The translations under genes and the position numbers were made by a program. From assembly GCF_004216955.1 (NCBI RefSeq), contig NZ_SGXL01000001.1:2569413-2633412 (forward strand): a stretch of DNA of 64,000 bases, written 5' to 3'. This stretch comes from Fictibacillus sp. BK138. GTDB taxonomy: Bacteria; Bacillota; Bacilli; Bacillales; Fictibacillaceae. The notes beneath the pieces are model-generated. The model saw only the letters and a list, made by a program, of their open reading frames with translations. It did no database searches and was not told where the DNA came from. Positions 24,988-32,857 of this stretch are shown piece after piece. The first letter of the stretch is position 1. Every line of letters begins with the position of its first letter.

Positions 24988-25097
24988 TTTATGAGCCTAC
25001 AATGATTTTTATGGTCCTTCAAATTAATTTATGGGCCTTCAAAATTTTTTATGATCCTTCCAATTTTTTTATGGTCCTTCAAGTTGATTTATAGGCT
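24988..25097. repeat. Array C: six 20-bp units, core TTTATGGTCCTTCAA
   Basis: TTTATG starts at 24988, 25008, 25028, 25048 and 25068 with TTTATA at 25088, exactly 20 bp apart; the CC or GCC/TCC and TTC that follow are kept in most units. It lies upstream of the truncated hemoglobin gene and next to the terminator of the nucleosidase gene. A separate hairpin (24938-24966, ACGCTT-GAGC/GCTC-AAGCGT) lies beside it. The other bases of 24763-25163 hold nothing I can name. Confidence 0.85.
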
Positions 25098-25124
25098 TTT
25101 CGACAAATCCCGGTTCCTGCAATC

Positions 25125-25157
25125 AAAAAAACCCGCAGAATCAATCCGCGGGGTTTA
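25125..25157 (-). terminator. Terminator of the nucleosidase-family gene
   Basis: Minus strand AAACCCCGCGG...CTGCGGGTTTTTTT; ACCCGC/GCGGGT stem with a bulge. Confidence 0.75.
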
Positions 25158-25163
25158 ACAGCT

Positions 25164-26042
25164 CTATTTACCTTGCTTCTCTGCGATATATTCTTTTACT
25201 ACTTCGTACACATAATCCTGGTTTGCCGCTGCTGTAGTTGGATCATACTTTCCGCCGTTCGTTTTGTTGTTTGATAAAACGCGGATTCCCAAGAATGCTA
25301 CATCATACGCTTTAGAGATTTGTGCGGCTGATGCCCCTTCCATCTCTTCAACAGATGTTCCGAAGTTCTCATGGAACCAGTTGATGCGGTCCACTTCATT
25401 GTTCCAAACGTCTGCAGAACCGATCGTACCTTCTACCACTTTACCTTTTGTGTATTTGTCTTTTACAGCATGCGCAGCTGCAAGCAACTCTTCGTCACCT
25501 TCAAAATAACGCGCTTTCTCTGCATTCGGATCTTCTCCAGCACTTCCTTCTGAAGCCATCAAGTCCATTGGAATCCAAGAAGTTGGTTCAATGCCCTCGT
25601 TCTCTTCTAGATGAGGTGTTTTTAATGAACCTAGATTTACTGTTCTTTTTCCTAGTACGATATCAAATACATTCAGGCTCGGATCGTGGCCGCCAGAAGT
25701 GCCTTGATTAATGATCGCTGCTGGATCATATTTTTCAATGGCAACAGCTGTAGCTGCTGCCGTATTTTCCATACCTTTTCCTGTTTTCGCTACGATTACC
25801 GGATAGTTATCCAGTTTTCCTTTATAAAATACAAAGTTTCCAGATTTCTCTACTTTCACATTGTCTAAACGCTTTGCAAAGTTCTCAGCTTCAATCGGCA
25901 TCGGACCTTGGATAATAATCGGCTGTCTTGGTTTTTCTTTACCTGAAGCATGTTCTGAAAAGTTAAGACCTGCAAGTGCTGTTACAAATAGTACAGCTGC
26001 AATCGTCAGTAATGCGTACTTCTTCCCCATTCGTTTCATCAT
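25164..26042 (-). CDS. Secreted phosphorylase-superfamily nucleosidase (MTA/SAH-nucleosidase-like)
   Basis: 292 residues from ATG 26042 (GGAGGAG 8 bases upstream). A signal peptide (about 1-36, KKYALLTIAAVLFVTALAGL) precedes a PNP/UDP-type domain: IIIQGPMPIE, KTGKGMENTAAATAVAIEKY, INQGTSGGHDP and the nucleoside-binding VEEMEGASAAQISKAYDV, the same order as in MTA/SAH nucleosidases. Secretion plus an upstream guanine-type riboswitch suggest that it releases purine bases from nucleosides outside the cell for salvage; that is inference. No transport gene is adjacent. Confidence 0.88.
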   Translation of the reverse strand: MMKRMGKKYALLTIAAVLFVTALAGLNFSEHASGKEKPRQPIIIQGPMPIEAENFAKRLDNVKVEKSGNFVFYKGKLDNYPVIVAKTGKGMENTAAATAVAIEKYDPAAIINQGTSGGHDPSLNVFDIVLGKRTVNLGSLKTPHLEENEGIEPTSWIPMDLMASEGSAGEDPNAEKARYFEGDEELLAAAHAVKDKYTKGKVVEGTIGSADVWNNEVDRINWFHENFGTSVEEMEGASAAQISKAYDVAFLGIRVLSNNKTNGGKYDPTTAAANQDYVYEVVKEYIAEKQGK

Positions 26043-26089
26043 TGTTGTCTCTCCTCCGTTGTCATGAATCACTCATAAATCTGCTCAAA

Positions 26090-26131
26090 CAAAAAAGCCT
26101 AGAGTAATAGAATGTATCTACCTCTAGACTA
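26090..26131 (-). terminator. Riboswitch-controlled terminator
   Basis: Minus strand AGTCTAGAG...CTCTAGGCT (9 bp) plus inner TAGA/TCTA, then TTTTTT. Its left arm (near 26124-26140) can alternatively pair with the 3' strand of the aptamer P1 stem (GACTACGAGTT with AACTCCGGTAGTC), the antiterminator expected of a ligand-off switch. Confidence 0.85.
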
Positions 26132-26194
26132 CCGGAGTTAAAGTATAGAATAGGATTCGGCGTACCAATAAAACAATGCCAATCCTGCACTTCA

Positions 26195-26266
26195 ACTCGT
26201 AGTCCAGTTCTTTCATTGGGAACCGGGTAGAAACACTCAGACCATATTACCGAGCATATACGAGTA
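26195..26266 (-). ncRNA. Purine riboswitch aptamer, guanine type
   Basis: Minus strand shows the full signature: P1 ACTCGTA...TACGAGT, J1/2 and P2 around CTCGGTAATATGGTCTGAG, the invariant TTTCTACC, P3 CCGGTTC...GAACTGG, and J3/1 GGACTACGAG. The base that reads the ligand is C (GACTACG), as in guanine switches, where adenine switches have T. A SigA promoter precedes it and a terminator follows, so guanine should stop transcription of the secreted nucleosidase gene. Confidence 0.93.
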
Positions 26267-26294
26267 ATTCGTTTTTCGTTCATAATACTTTGTT

Positions 26295-26323
26295 AATATA
26301 ACAAACGAAAGAGAGTTATTCAA
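26295..26323 (-). promoter_or_regulatory. SigA promoter of the riboswitch transcript
   Basis: Minus strand TTGAAT (26318-26323), 17 bases, TATATT (26295-26300), about 30 bases upstream of the aptamer. Confidence 0.7.
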
Positions 26324-26369
26324 CCTAAAACTGAATAATTATTAAAAATAATTGAGTAATGTTCGTGTT

Positions 26370-26570
26370 TCAAACAAAGACAATCGCGTAAATAAACCCT
26401 AACAAACCTAAATAAAACAGACTGGACCACATATCTAACGGTTCTGTGAAAAAGGCTAAAGTCATGACTGCCCTTTCTTTGTTAGACTCTGCTTTCATAA
26501 ACTGATACATAAACATAGATAAAGAGACTATGATTAAGATGATGCTTCCTGTTAGAATCAATGTATTCAT
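26370..26570 (-). CDS. Small membrane protein with two TM segments
   Basis: 66 residues: a first segment at 3-22 (LILTGSIILIIVSLSMFMYQ) and a second at 47-66, with a polar loop KAESNKERAVMT between. The start ATG lies 11 bases after the GNAT stop with only a weak GGG as RBS, so it may be translated by coupling. Unknown family. Confidence 0.6.
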   Translation of the reverse strand: MNTLILTGSIILIIVSLSMFMYQFMKAESNKERAVMTLAFFTEPLDMWSSLFYLGLLGFIYAIVFV

Positions 26571-26581
26571 GAAGACCCAGC

Positions 26582-27130
26582 TTAATCTCGGAGATCATCT
26601 TTTAAAACTGAATACATATATAAATCATCAAATTTACCGCATGTATACTCGTAATGCCGCAACAAACCTTCTCGCTGGAAGCCGCTTTTCTCTACTAATT
26701 TCTGAGATGGCAGGTTAGCAGGTTCAATCAAAGCCTCGATACGCTCCAGTTCCAGATGCTGAAATCCGTACCTCACAACCGCTTCCAAAGCTTCACGTGC
26801 GACCCCTTTTCCCCAATACTCTTTGCTCAACTCGAAACCCACTTCTGATCGGTAATGCTTGGACACTCTGTTCAGAAATCCGCAGCTTCCTATCACCCTA
26901 TGATCATCTTTAAGCGTGATCCCCCATCTGATTCCTGTGCCACCTTTAAAGATCGATTCATACCAGGCGATTTCATCGTACGCATCTTCAACAGATGCAA
27001 AGGGTTCTAACCCCATATGTTTTACAACGTTTGGGTCAGACAAATAGCGGAGCATGTCTTCTGCATCAGCTTTGGTTACTTCTCTTAAAAACAATCGCTC
27101 GGTCTCAATAATTGGAAATTGGTTGTTCAT
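26582..27130 (-). CDS. GNAT acetyltransferase, RimJ/RimL type
   Basis: 182 residues. ETERLFLREVTKADAEDMLR at the start and GVAREALEAVVRYGFQHLEL, then LVEKSGFQREGLLRHYE, are the standard RimJ/RimL pattern of N-terminal acetylation or antibiotic/metabolite acetylation enzymes. RBS GGAG precedes ATG inside the end of the NUDIX gene, which it overlaps by 26 bases. Target unknown. Confidence 0.9.
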   Translation of the reverse strand: MNNQFPIIETERLFLREVTKADAEDMLRYLSDPNVVKHMGLEPFASVEDAYDEIAWYESIFKGGTGIRWGITLKDDHRVIGSCGFLNRVSKHYRSEVGFELSKEYWGKGVAREALEAVVRYGFQHLELERIEALIEPANLPSQKLVEKSGFQREGLLRHYEYTCGKFDDLYMYSVLKDDLRD

Positions 27131-27590
27131 GTCCGATATCTCCTTTTTCTCTCATTCTTGTCAGCCTTTTATGTAATTCCCATAATGCTGTTCGATTGCT
27201 GTCCCATTTAAGCTCCCTAAAGGCTTCTTCATAACACACCCATTTCAAATCAGTATGTTCCTTTGATAACTGCAGCTCAAAATCAGAAACGTCTACTCCA
27301 AAAGAGTATTCCTTTATGACATAAACCTCCTCACCCCACAAGAACTCTCCAACAACATGTTCTACGGGCAATGACGTGATTGAATCTAGCATCACCAACT
27401 TGCAGGATTCAGTGAGTCCAGTTTCTTCGAACACTTCACGTCTTGCTGCCTCGAGCGGTGTTTCTTCACCTTCCCCACCACCCGCTATTCCTTGCCAATA
27501 ATGCAAATCAGCTCGCTTTAGGATCGCATATTCAATGATACTTCCTGTCATTCTGTAAGGCAGAACCAAAACCTGGAACGGAGCTCGCAT
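27105..27590 (-). CDS. NUDIX hydrolase
   Basis: 161 residues. The Nudix box runs from GGGEGEETPLEA to RREVFEETGL, a full match to GX5EX7REUXEEXGU with all metal-binding Glu present. The N-terminus (FQVLVLPYR) resembles dihydroneopterin-triphosphate-type NUDIX enzymes, but the substrate is not certain. GGAGG precedes ATG. First gene of a three-gene leftward run with GNAT and small membrane genes. Confidence 0.93.
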   Translation of the reverse strand: MRAPFQVLVLPYRMTGSIIEYAILKRADLHYWQGIAGGGEGEETPLEAARREVFEETGLTESCKLVMLDSITSLPVEHVVGEFLWGEEVYVIKEYSFGVDVSDFELQLSKEHTDLKWVCYEEAFRELKWDSNRTALWELHKRLTRMREKGDIGHEQPISNY

Positions 27591-27691
27591 ACCTTTTCCT
27601 CCATGTACGTTTATTGTAACAGTTTAAGACGATAAACACGGTAAAACTCGGCTATTATAATAATAACTTATTTTTAGCTGGGGGCTTTATT

Positions 27692-28771
27692 TTGAATACC
27701 ACTCTTTTACAAGAAGCAAAAGACTTTATCACTGCCTGCTATCAGGAGTTAAATAGACCACAGATTGAGATCGATGAACGAATAGACTATATCACCAAAC
27801 AGATCGAATCAACAGGTACTTATAAGCACACTTCGTTAGAAATCGATCATGGCACAAAAGTGGCTTGGCGCAATAGCAATCGATGCATCGGACGGCTTTT
27901 CTGGGATCAGATGCACACTTTTGATAAAAGGGAATTGAAGACAGAAAAAGAGATTTTCGAGGCGATTTTAAAGCACATGGCGTATGCAACAAATGGCGGG
28001 CGAATCCGTCCTTCGATCTCAGTCTTCGCACCGCAAAAAGAAAATCAGCGGATCCGCATCTGGAACCATCAACTGATTCGATATGCCGGCTACACTACAC
28101 CGGATGGCGTAATTGGCGACCCCGCTTCCATCTCTTTTACAGAAAAATGCATGGAGCTTGGCTGGGAACCAAAGTACGGAAAGTTCGATATTTTGCCGAT
28201 TGTTATTCAGATCAACGATCATCCACCTAAGCTGTTTGAACTGCCAGAAAGCACTGCTCTTGAAGTAGAGATCCGACACCCTGAATACGAGTGGTTTGAA
28301 GACCTGCAGCTTAAATGGCATGGTGTTCCTTTCATTTCAGATATGGCTCTTGAGATTGGAGGGATCCGTTATACGGCCGCTCCCTTTAACGGATGGTATA
28401 TGGGTACGGAGATCGGTGGGCGGAATCTGGCCGATGAAGACCGGTACAACATGTTGCCGCAGATCGCCTCACTCATGGGACTCGATACGAAAAGTTCGAT
28501 CTCATTATGGAAGGATAAAGCACTCTTTGAGCTTAACATCGCGGTACTGCACTCATTCCGCCAAGACAGCGTCAGCATCGTGGACCATCATACGGCGGCA
28601 CAGCAGTTTAAGAAGTTTGAAGAAAAAGAAATAGAGAGCGGCAGACCGGTCACCGGGAATTGGGCATGGCTCATTCCGCCGATGTCACCTGCCACGACAC
28701 ATATCTTTCATAAGCCTTATAAGAACGATATCGTTAAACCAAATTATTTTTATCAACCGAGACCTTATTAA
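27692..28771 (+). CDS. nos: Nitric oxide synthase oxygenase
   Basis: 359 residues, the length of Bacillus bNOS, which consists only of the oxygenase domain and uses cellular reductases. WRNSNRCIGRLFWDQ holds the heme-ligating Cys (about residue 65); WYMGTEIGGRNLAD contains the arginine-binding Glu, and HHTAAQQFKKFEEKE and WAWLIPPMSP follow as in other bNOS. It makes NO and citrulline from arginine, protecting against oxidative stress and antibiotics in Bacillus. The start is TTG after GGGGG. Divergent from the NUDIX gene; a truncated hemoglobin gene lies about 3 kb away. Confidence 0.97.
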   Translation: MNTTLLQEAKDFITACYQELNRPQIEIDERIDYITKQIESTGTYKHTSLEIDHGTKVAWRNSNRCIGRLFWDQMHTFDKRELKTEKEIFEAILKHMAYATNGGRIRPSISVFAPQKENQRIRIWNHQLIRYAGYTTPDGVIGDPASISFTEKCMELGWEPKYGKFDILPIVIQINDHPPKLFELPESTALEVEIRHPEYEWFEDLQLKWHGVPFISDMALEIGGIRYTAAPFNGWYMGTEIGGRNLADEDRYNMLPQIASLMGLDTKSSISLWKDKALFELNIAVLHSFRQDSVSIVDHHTAAQQFKKFEEKEIESGRPVTGNWAWLIPPMSPATTHIFHKPYKNDIVKPNYFYQPRPY

Positions 28772-28795
28772 TCAATAAAATAGATGTTATACAAA

Positions 28796-28830
28796 GGCCC
28801 TCGATCGATATTGATCAAGGGTCAATCTTT
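28796..28830 (+). terminator. Probable terminator of nos
   Basis: GGCCCTCGATC...GATCAAGGGTC with one wobble and one mismatch, followed by AATCTTTT; weaker than the others here. Confidence 0.45.
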
Positions 28831-28840
28831 TACATACAAC

Positions 28841-29473
28841 TTAAGTATGGGACTTTTCTAGAGCTAGTTTGATTCCGAATCCTATCAATATTGTACCTGT
28901 GATTCCTTCAATCATTGTTTGTGCTTTAGGTCTTTTCATAAATGCACTAATCTGATTAATTAAATAGACATAAAGTAAAAACCAAACAGAAGTCAATACA
29001 GTATAAGTGATACCCATTATTAAAAACGGGACAAAGGTATTGCTCCCTGGGTCAACGAATTGAGGCAAAAAGGTTAAGAAAAATACAGCCACCTTGGGAT
29101 TGAGGATATTGGTAAGGAACCCTTGCTTAAAACATGATGTGTTTTCAAATTGTTTATCTGCATTCATCTCAACACTTGCTGCTGCTTCTCTTTTTTTCAG
29201 AGACCATAATGTTTTAACACCCAAATATATTAAGTAAACAGCACCAACGTATTTGAAGACAGAAAATAATAACGCTGATTTAACAATGATTGCTGAAAGC
29301 CCTAATACAGCAGCTGAAGTATGGATGAGAAGTGCACAACAAGTACCTAAAGCTGTTTTCAGACCTCCGCTTTTCCCAACGGTGAGCGTATTTTTGGTAG
29401 CAATGGCAGTATCGGGACCGGGTAAAATAATTAAAAAAATACACATAAGGACAAACAGATAAAAGTTTTCCAT
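28841..29473 (-). CDS. LysE/RhtB-family amino-acid exporter
   Basis: 210 residues, six membrane segments. The signature LPGPDTAIATKNTLTVGKSG at the N-terminus (residues 17-36) and the later GFLTNILNPKVAVFFLTFLP are diagnostic of the LysE/RhtB family. Exports amino acids or their analogues. AAAGGGATG precedes ATG. Monocistronic. Confidence 0.93.
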   Translation of the reverse strand: MENFYLFVLMCIFLIILPGPDTAIATKNTLTVGKSGGLKTALGTCCALLIHTSAAVLGLSAIIVKSALLFSVFKYVGAVYLIYLGVKTLWSLKKREAAASVEMNADKQFENTSCFKQGFLTNILNPKVAVFFLTFLPQFVDPGSNTFVPFLIMGITYTVLTSVWFLLYVYLINQISAFMKRPKAQTMIEGITGTILIGFGIKLALEKSHT

Positions 29474-29613
29474 TTTAGCATCCCTTTCTAATTAAAATAG
29501 GATCTTCTGAATATATGATCCTTCCAATTTATTATAAATAGAATTTGAAATCAATTATTATTTGATTGATTTGTTTACTTCTAGAAGCACTCTGGATTTA
29601 TTATGGTTATGTG

Positions 29614-29653
29614 ACAAAAAAAGACCAAATCAACCATGCGATTTGGTCTTTTA
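29614..29653. terminator. Bidirectional terminator between khtTU operon and LysE gene
   Basis: AAAGACCAAATC pairs with GATTTGGTCTTT across an 8-base loop, with A and T runs outside. Confidence 0.9.
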
Positions 29654-29699
29654 TTGATTGTATAACCAGGAAGGCTAACCGGTACTAAAGCAACCCTTA

Positions 29700-29825
29700 T
29701 TATACATGCTTCAAAAATTCAAGAAAACTTGGGTACTCATGATCTGGTATTGAAAGATTATAAAAATGTGTACAGATCAATACTAAAACTACAACAAGAA
29801 CACTAAACCAAATTACCTCTTTCAT
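29700..29825 (-). CDS. Small membrane protein downstream of khtU
   Basis: 41 residues (MKEVIWFSVLVVVLVLICTH and a short tail ending FLEFLKHV), with AAGGAGAC about 10 bases before ATG. It starts 17 bases after the khtU stop and is followed by a strong terminator, so it is the last gene of that operon. A single-pass peptide of this size could modulate the antiporter, but that is inference from position alone. Confidence 0.65.
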   Translation of the reverse strand: MKEVIWFSVLVVVLVLICTHFYNLSIPDHEYPSFLEFLKHV

Positions 29826-29842
29826 CTATACAGTCTCCTTCT

Positions 29843-31066
29843 TCAATTCGCTTTCTTTTTTATCTGTGGATTTTCTGTCTTCCAGTTAAAAATCCCATTT
29901 AAGAACGTATAGATTCTCTTTGATTCTTTTGTAAGCAAAGGGCCAAGGATGGCTAAGATCAATACATAAAGTGCAGAGAACGGTTTTAAAATCGAAGCTA
30001 ATCCTCCGGCCATACCGATGTTGGCAACGATTATGGAAAACTCTCCTCTTGAAACAATCGTTAATCCGATGTTTGATGAAGCTTTATGAGATAGCCCCGC
30101 TCTCCTCCCCGCGATCATTCCAGCTGCAAAATTCCCGATGATCGTGATTACTACAGCTCCCAAAGCAAGCCATACTGCGCCGCCTAAAGTAAATGGATCA
30201 ATACTTAAACCAAAGCTAAAGAAAAAGATTGCGCCGAAGAAATCCCTAAACGGAATGACCATTTTTTCAATCCGTTCACTGTGCTCTGTCTCAGAAAACA
30301 CTAGTCCTAATAGAAGGGCGCCGATCGCCTCCGCAACATGAATGGTCTCTGAGAATCCAGCGATAAAAAACAAACAAGCAAAGATCACAATGATAAAAAT
30401 CTCATTGGACGTGATATTAAGAATCTTGTTCAAATGTTTTGTACATGTTCTGGCAATAACAAAGAACAAAGCCATATATCCAAACGCGATTAAAATGGAC
30501 TTAACTACTCCAAACACAGAAGTCGCATCACCAAATACCAAACCTGAAATGATCGATAGGTAAACCGCTAAAAAAATATCTTCGAACATGATTATTCCTA
30601 GAATCAGTTCCGTTTCAGGATTCGCTGTTCGTCTAAGATCAACGATGACCTTTGCAACAATGGCACTCGATGAAATGGTTATGATTCCAGCGATGATAAG
30701 AACTTCTAATAAGGGAAAGCCCATGATTAAGGCATAGAGCAACCCTAATGTAAAGTTAATCAGAATATAAATACTGCCACCTACAGCAATGTTTTTTCCA
30801 GACCGCACTAATTTCCCTACTGAAAATTCTAAGCCGAGATAGAACAGAAGAAATAATACACCCACTCTGCCAAAGAAGGTTATGATTTCATTACTGTTGA
30901 TAAAAGTTAGGTCCAATACACCGATAACAGGGGCATGCGGCCCAACAATCATCCCGAAAATGATAAGGAACGGAATGATGGAAAAATTTAATTTGTTTGC
31001 GAGCAAAGCCGCAATTGAAATGATAACTAAGGCTGTCCCTACTTCAAGTACGAGGTGGTTAGTCAT
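29843..31066 (-). CDS. khtU: K+/H+ antiporter subunit KhtU (CPA2)
   Basis: 407 residues with about 12 membrane segments; CPA2 family. SSSAIVAKVIVDLRRTANPE and GEFSIIVANIGMAGG are typical of KefB/KhtU transporters. It exchanges K+ (or NH4+) for H+ and helps adjust K+ and pH. The start overlaps khtT by 4 bases (ATGA), so the subunits are co-translated. There is no attached RCK domain; that part is KhtT. A 41-residue membrane ORF follows. Confidence 0.92.
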   Translation of the reverse strand: MTNHLVLEVGTALVIISIAALLANKLNFSIIPFLIIFGMIVGPHAPVIGVLDLTFINSNEIITFFGRVGVLFLLFYLGLEFSVGKLVRSGKNIAVGGSIYILINFTLGLLYALIMGFPLLEVLIIAGIITISSSAIVAKVIVDLRRTANPETELILGIIMFEDIFLAVYLSIISGLVFGDATSVFGVVKSILIAFGYMALFFVIARTCTKHLNKILNITSNEIFIIVIFACLFFIAGFSETIHVAEAIGALLLGLVFSETEHSERIEKMVIPFRDFFGAIFFFSFGLSIDPFTLGGAVWLALGAVVITIIGNFAAGMIAGRRAGLSHKASSNIGLTIVSRGEFSIIVANIGMAGGLASILKPFSALYVLILAILGPLLTKESKRIYTFLNGIFNWKTENPQIKKKAN

Positions 31067-31563
31067 TCACCCTTCACCTCAGCAGAGAACATCTCTTTTA
31101 TGATTCTTTTCACACCATGTCTTTCTCCTGAGATAACTAGCATATCTCCTTCATGAATCATCGTTTCAGGTCCAGGGTTCAGCACCTTCTGATTTCCTTT
31201 CACAATGGCAATAACAGATACTTCATATTGCTGGCGAATGTCTAACTCACCGATTGTTTTATTGACTGCAAATGATGTGGGTTCAATTCTATACCATTCG
31301 ATCATCAGTTCATCAAAGGCCATCTCAATGTTTTCAATTGCTTTCGGCCGATAGATGATACCGCCGATAATCGCTGCAAACTGTCTTGCTTCCGTATCAC
31401 TCAAGGTTACAGAGGACAAACTCTCTTCATAATCATTTTTATCAAAATGGTAGATTTCTCGTCGACCATCATCATGAACGATCACCACCACTTTATCTCC
31501 ATTTGCAATTTCCACTTCAAACTTTCTGCCGATTCCGGGTAATTCGATTTCTTTTACGATCAT
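31063..31563 (-). CDS. khtT: K+/H+ antiporter regulatory subunit KhtT
   Basis: 166 residues. The N-terminal part (ELPGIGRKFEVEIANGDKVV, then HDDGRREIYHFD) and C-terminal RCK_C/TrkA-C domain (GELDIRQQYEVSVIAIVKGN, EGDMLVISGERHGVKRI) correspond closely to B. subtilis KhtT, which gates KhtU and binds c-di-AMP at the RCK_C domain. AAAGGAG precedes ATG. The khtS gene found upstream in B. subtilis is absent here; no c-di-AMP riboswitch is visible in the 146 bases upstream. Confidence 0.93.
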   Translation of the reverse strand: MIVKEIELPGIGRKFEVEIANGDKVVVIVHDDGRREIYHFDKNDYEESLSSVTLSDTEARQFAAIIGGIIYRPKAIENIEMAFDELMIEWYRIEPTSFAVNKTIGELDIRQQYEVSVIAIVKGNQKVLNPGPETMIHEGDMLVISGERHGVKRIIKEMFSAEVKGE

Positions 31564-31709
31564 AACAATCTCCTTTTTTCATGTTTAGGCATGACAAATA
31601 CACGTTCGAAGGTTTGTTTTTTCCGAACAATGAATCATGGATTTTTTTCTTTACGAAATAAACCCTTGTTGTTTAAGGATTTTTAAGAATAAATGGGATT
31701 GTATGATCA

Positions 31710-32033
31710 TCAGAGGTAATTCGATTGGAATTGATAAGGGGTAAGAAATACTGCTTCCTTGTGAATGTGGTCACTAGAAGGCTGAAACTTAAATTCGGTC
31801 TGTTCATCTATCAGTATATTGCTATTTAACTGTATAGCTATTAGACCCTTTTTTAATTTCTTACTTTTTGTTGGATATTCGCCAATAATCGTTGAAGTAT
31901 CGAACGACGCAGCAGTGGATAAATCAAACACGTCATCCTGAGGTGGTGATGATAAGTTTTTCATATTATAGTTTGGAAATAGTGATGTGCCGATAAACAC
32001 ATACAGCAAAGCCAACAATAAAAATTTACGCAA
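31710..32033 (-). CDS. Secreted or membrane-anchored protein, unknown
   Basis: 107 residues from TTG (AAAGGGGGGAG upstream). One hydrophobic N-terminal segment (LLLALLYVFIGTSLFP) acts as a signal peptide or anchor; the rest is a polar domain (KKGLIAIQLNSNILIDEQTE). No known family seen. It sits 146 bases before khtT on the same strand but is not like KhtS. Confidence 0.6.
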   Translation of the reverse strand: MRKFLLLALLYVFIGTSLFPNYNMKNLSSPPQDDVFDLSTAASFDTSTIIGEYPTKSKKLKKGLIAIQLNSNILIDEQTEFKFQPSSDHIHKEAVFLTPYQFQSNYL

Positions 32034-32169
32034 TTCTTACTCCCCCCTTTCTGTCTTTAATTTTACCATAGAACAAGACGTTTTTTGTTTACGATTTAAC
32101 TATTGATTGTTTCATAGAAAATGAGGAAGATTAGAGTGTATCCATATTGATTAACAGGAGGTTATAGAG

Positions 32170-32835
32170 ATGAGTCCCAATAGGAAGCTGCATATTCTAA
32201 ACGGCCAAGAAATGTACAGGCACTTTACAAAAACACCATTCCTTCAAGATGAACTGAAGATCCCCTTTAACGAGGCAATGTGCTATGGAAACACGTCAGA
32301 AGACATTTTTTCAAATGAATTTGCAGAAATTCGTTCTAACGTTCATCACGTTACACTTGATGAGTATACTGAGGTCACGTTAGAACCTCTGCAGCCACTC
32401 TTAAATCATGAGTTTGAAAGCATCGAACTATGGTTTGACGCTGATATGTTTTGTCAGATCAATTACTTGACGCTTCTTGCCTGGCTGGATCAGACAAATC
32501 ATCAAAGCACGATTACGCTTCATATTGTAGATAATCAGTTTGAACCAATAGAAAATTATTCATTGGAAGCTAAAGGATATTATGAACTATACAAACAAGT
32601 TCTGATCCATAAGACGAGCCCTGAAACGATTGATCCTCCACCTCTAAAGAAGGGAGTCCAGCTTTATATAAATTACTTAAAAGATGACAGTGATATCTTG
32701 CAGTTCATTCAACAAAATTTACATCTCACAGATAATGAACTAACAGCCGAACTCCTTGAGAATTTTAAAGAGTATGGTCTAGGGGATCTGCAATACTTGG
32801 ATATGGTTAAAAAAAGCCGATTATCTCTGTATTAG
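32170..32835 (+). CDS. DUF1835-like protein
   Basis: 221 residues, soluble. KLHILNGQEMYRHF at the start, FNEAMCYGNTSEDIF, and ELWFDADMFCQINYLTLLAW give the order typical of DUF1835 proteins (a HI-x-G start, a phrase like NE-x-x-x-G, then a W-x-x-x-D-x-F-x-Q stretch). Role unknown. AGGAGG precedes ATG. The terminator stem begins inside the last codons of the gene. Confidence 0.7.
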   Translation: MSPNRKLHILNGQEMYRHFTKTPFLQDELKIPFNEAMCYGNTSEDIFSNEFAEIRSNVHHVTLDEYTEVTLEPLQPLLNHEFESIELWFDADMFCQINYLTLLAWLDQTNHQSTITLHIVDNQFEPIENYSLEAKGYYELYKQVLIHKTSPETIDPPPLKKGVQLYINYLKDDSDILQFIQQNLHLTDNELTAELLENFKEYGLGDLQYLDMVKKSRLSLY

Positions 32836-32857
32836 TGAGATAACCGGCTTGTTTTTT
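32811..32857. terminator. Bidirectional terminator overlapping a CDS end
   Basis: AAGCCGATTATCTC pairs with GAGATAACCGGCTT, then GTTTTTT. The left arm is coding sequence for the last residues of the DUF1835-like protein. Confidence 0.85.

Noticed and set aside
26062-26283. A 73-codon frame on the minus strand
   Set aside because: It lies within the purine riboswitch and its terminator; no RBS.
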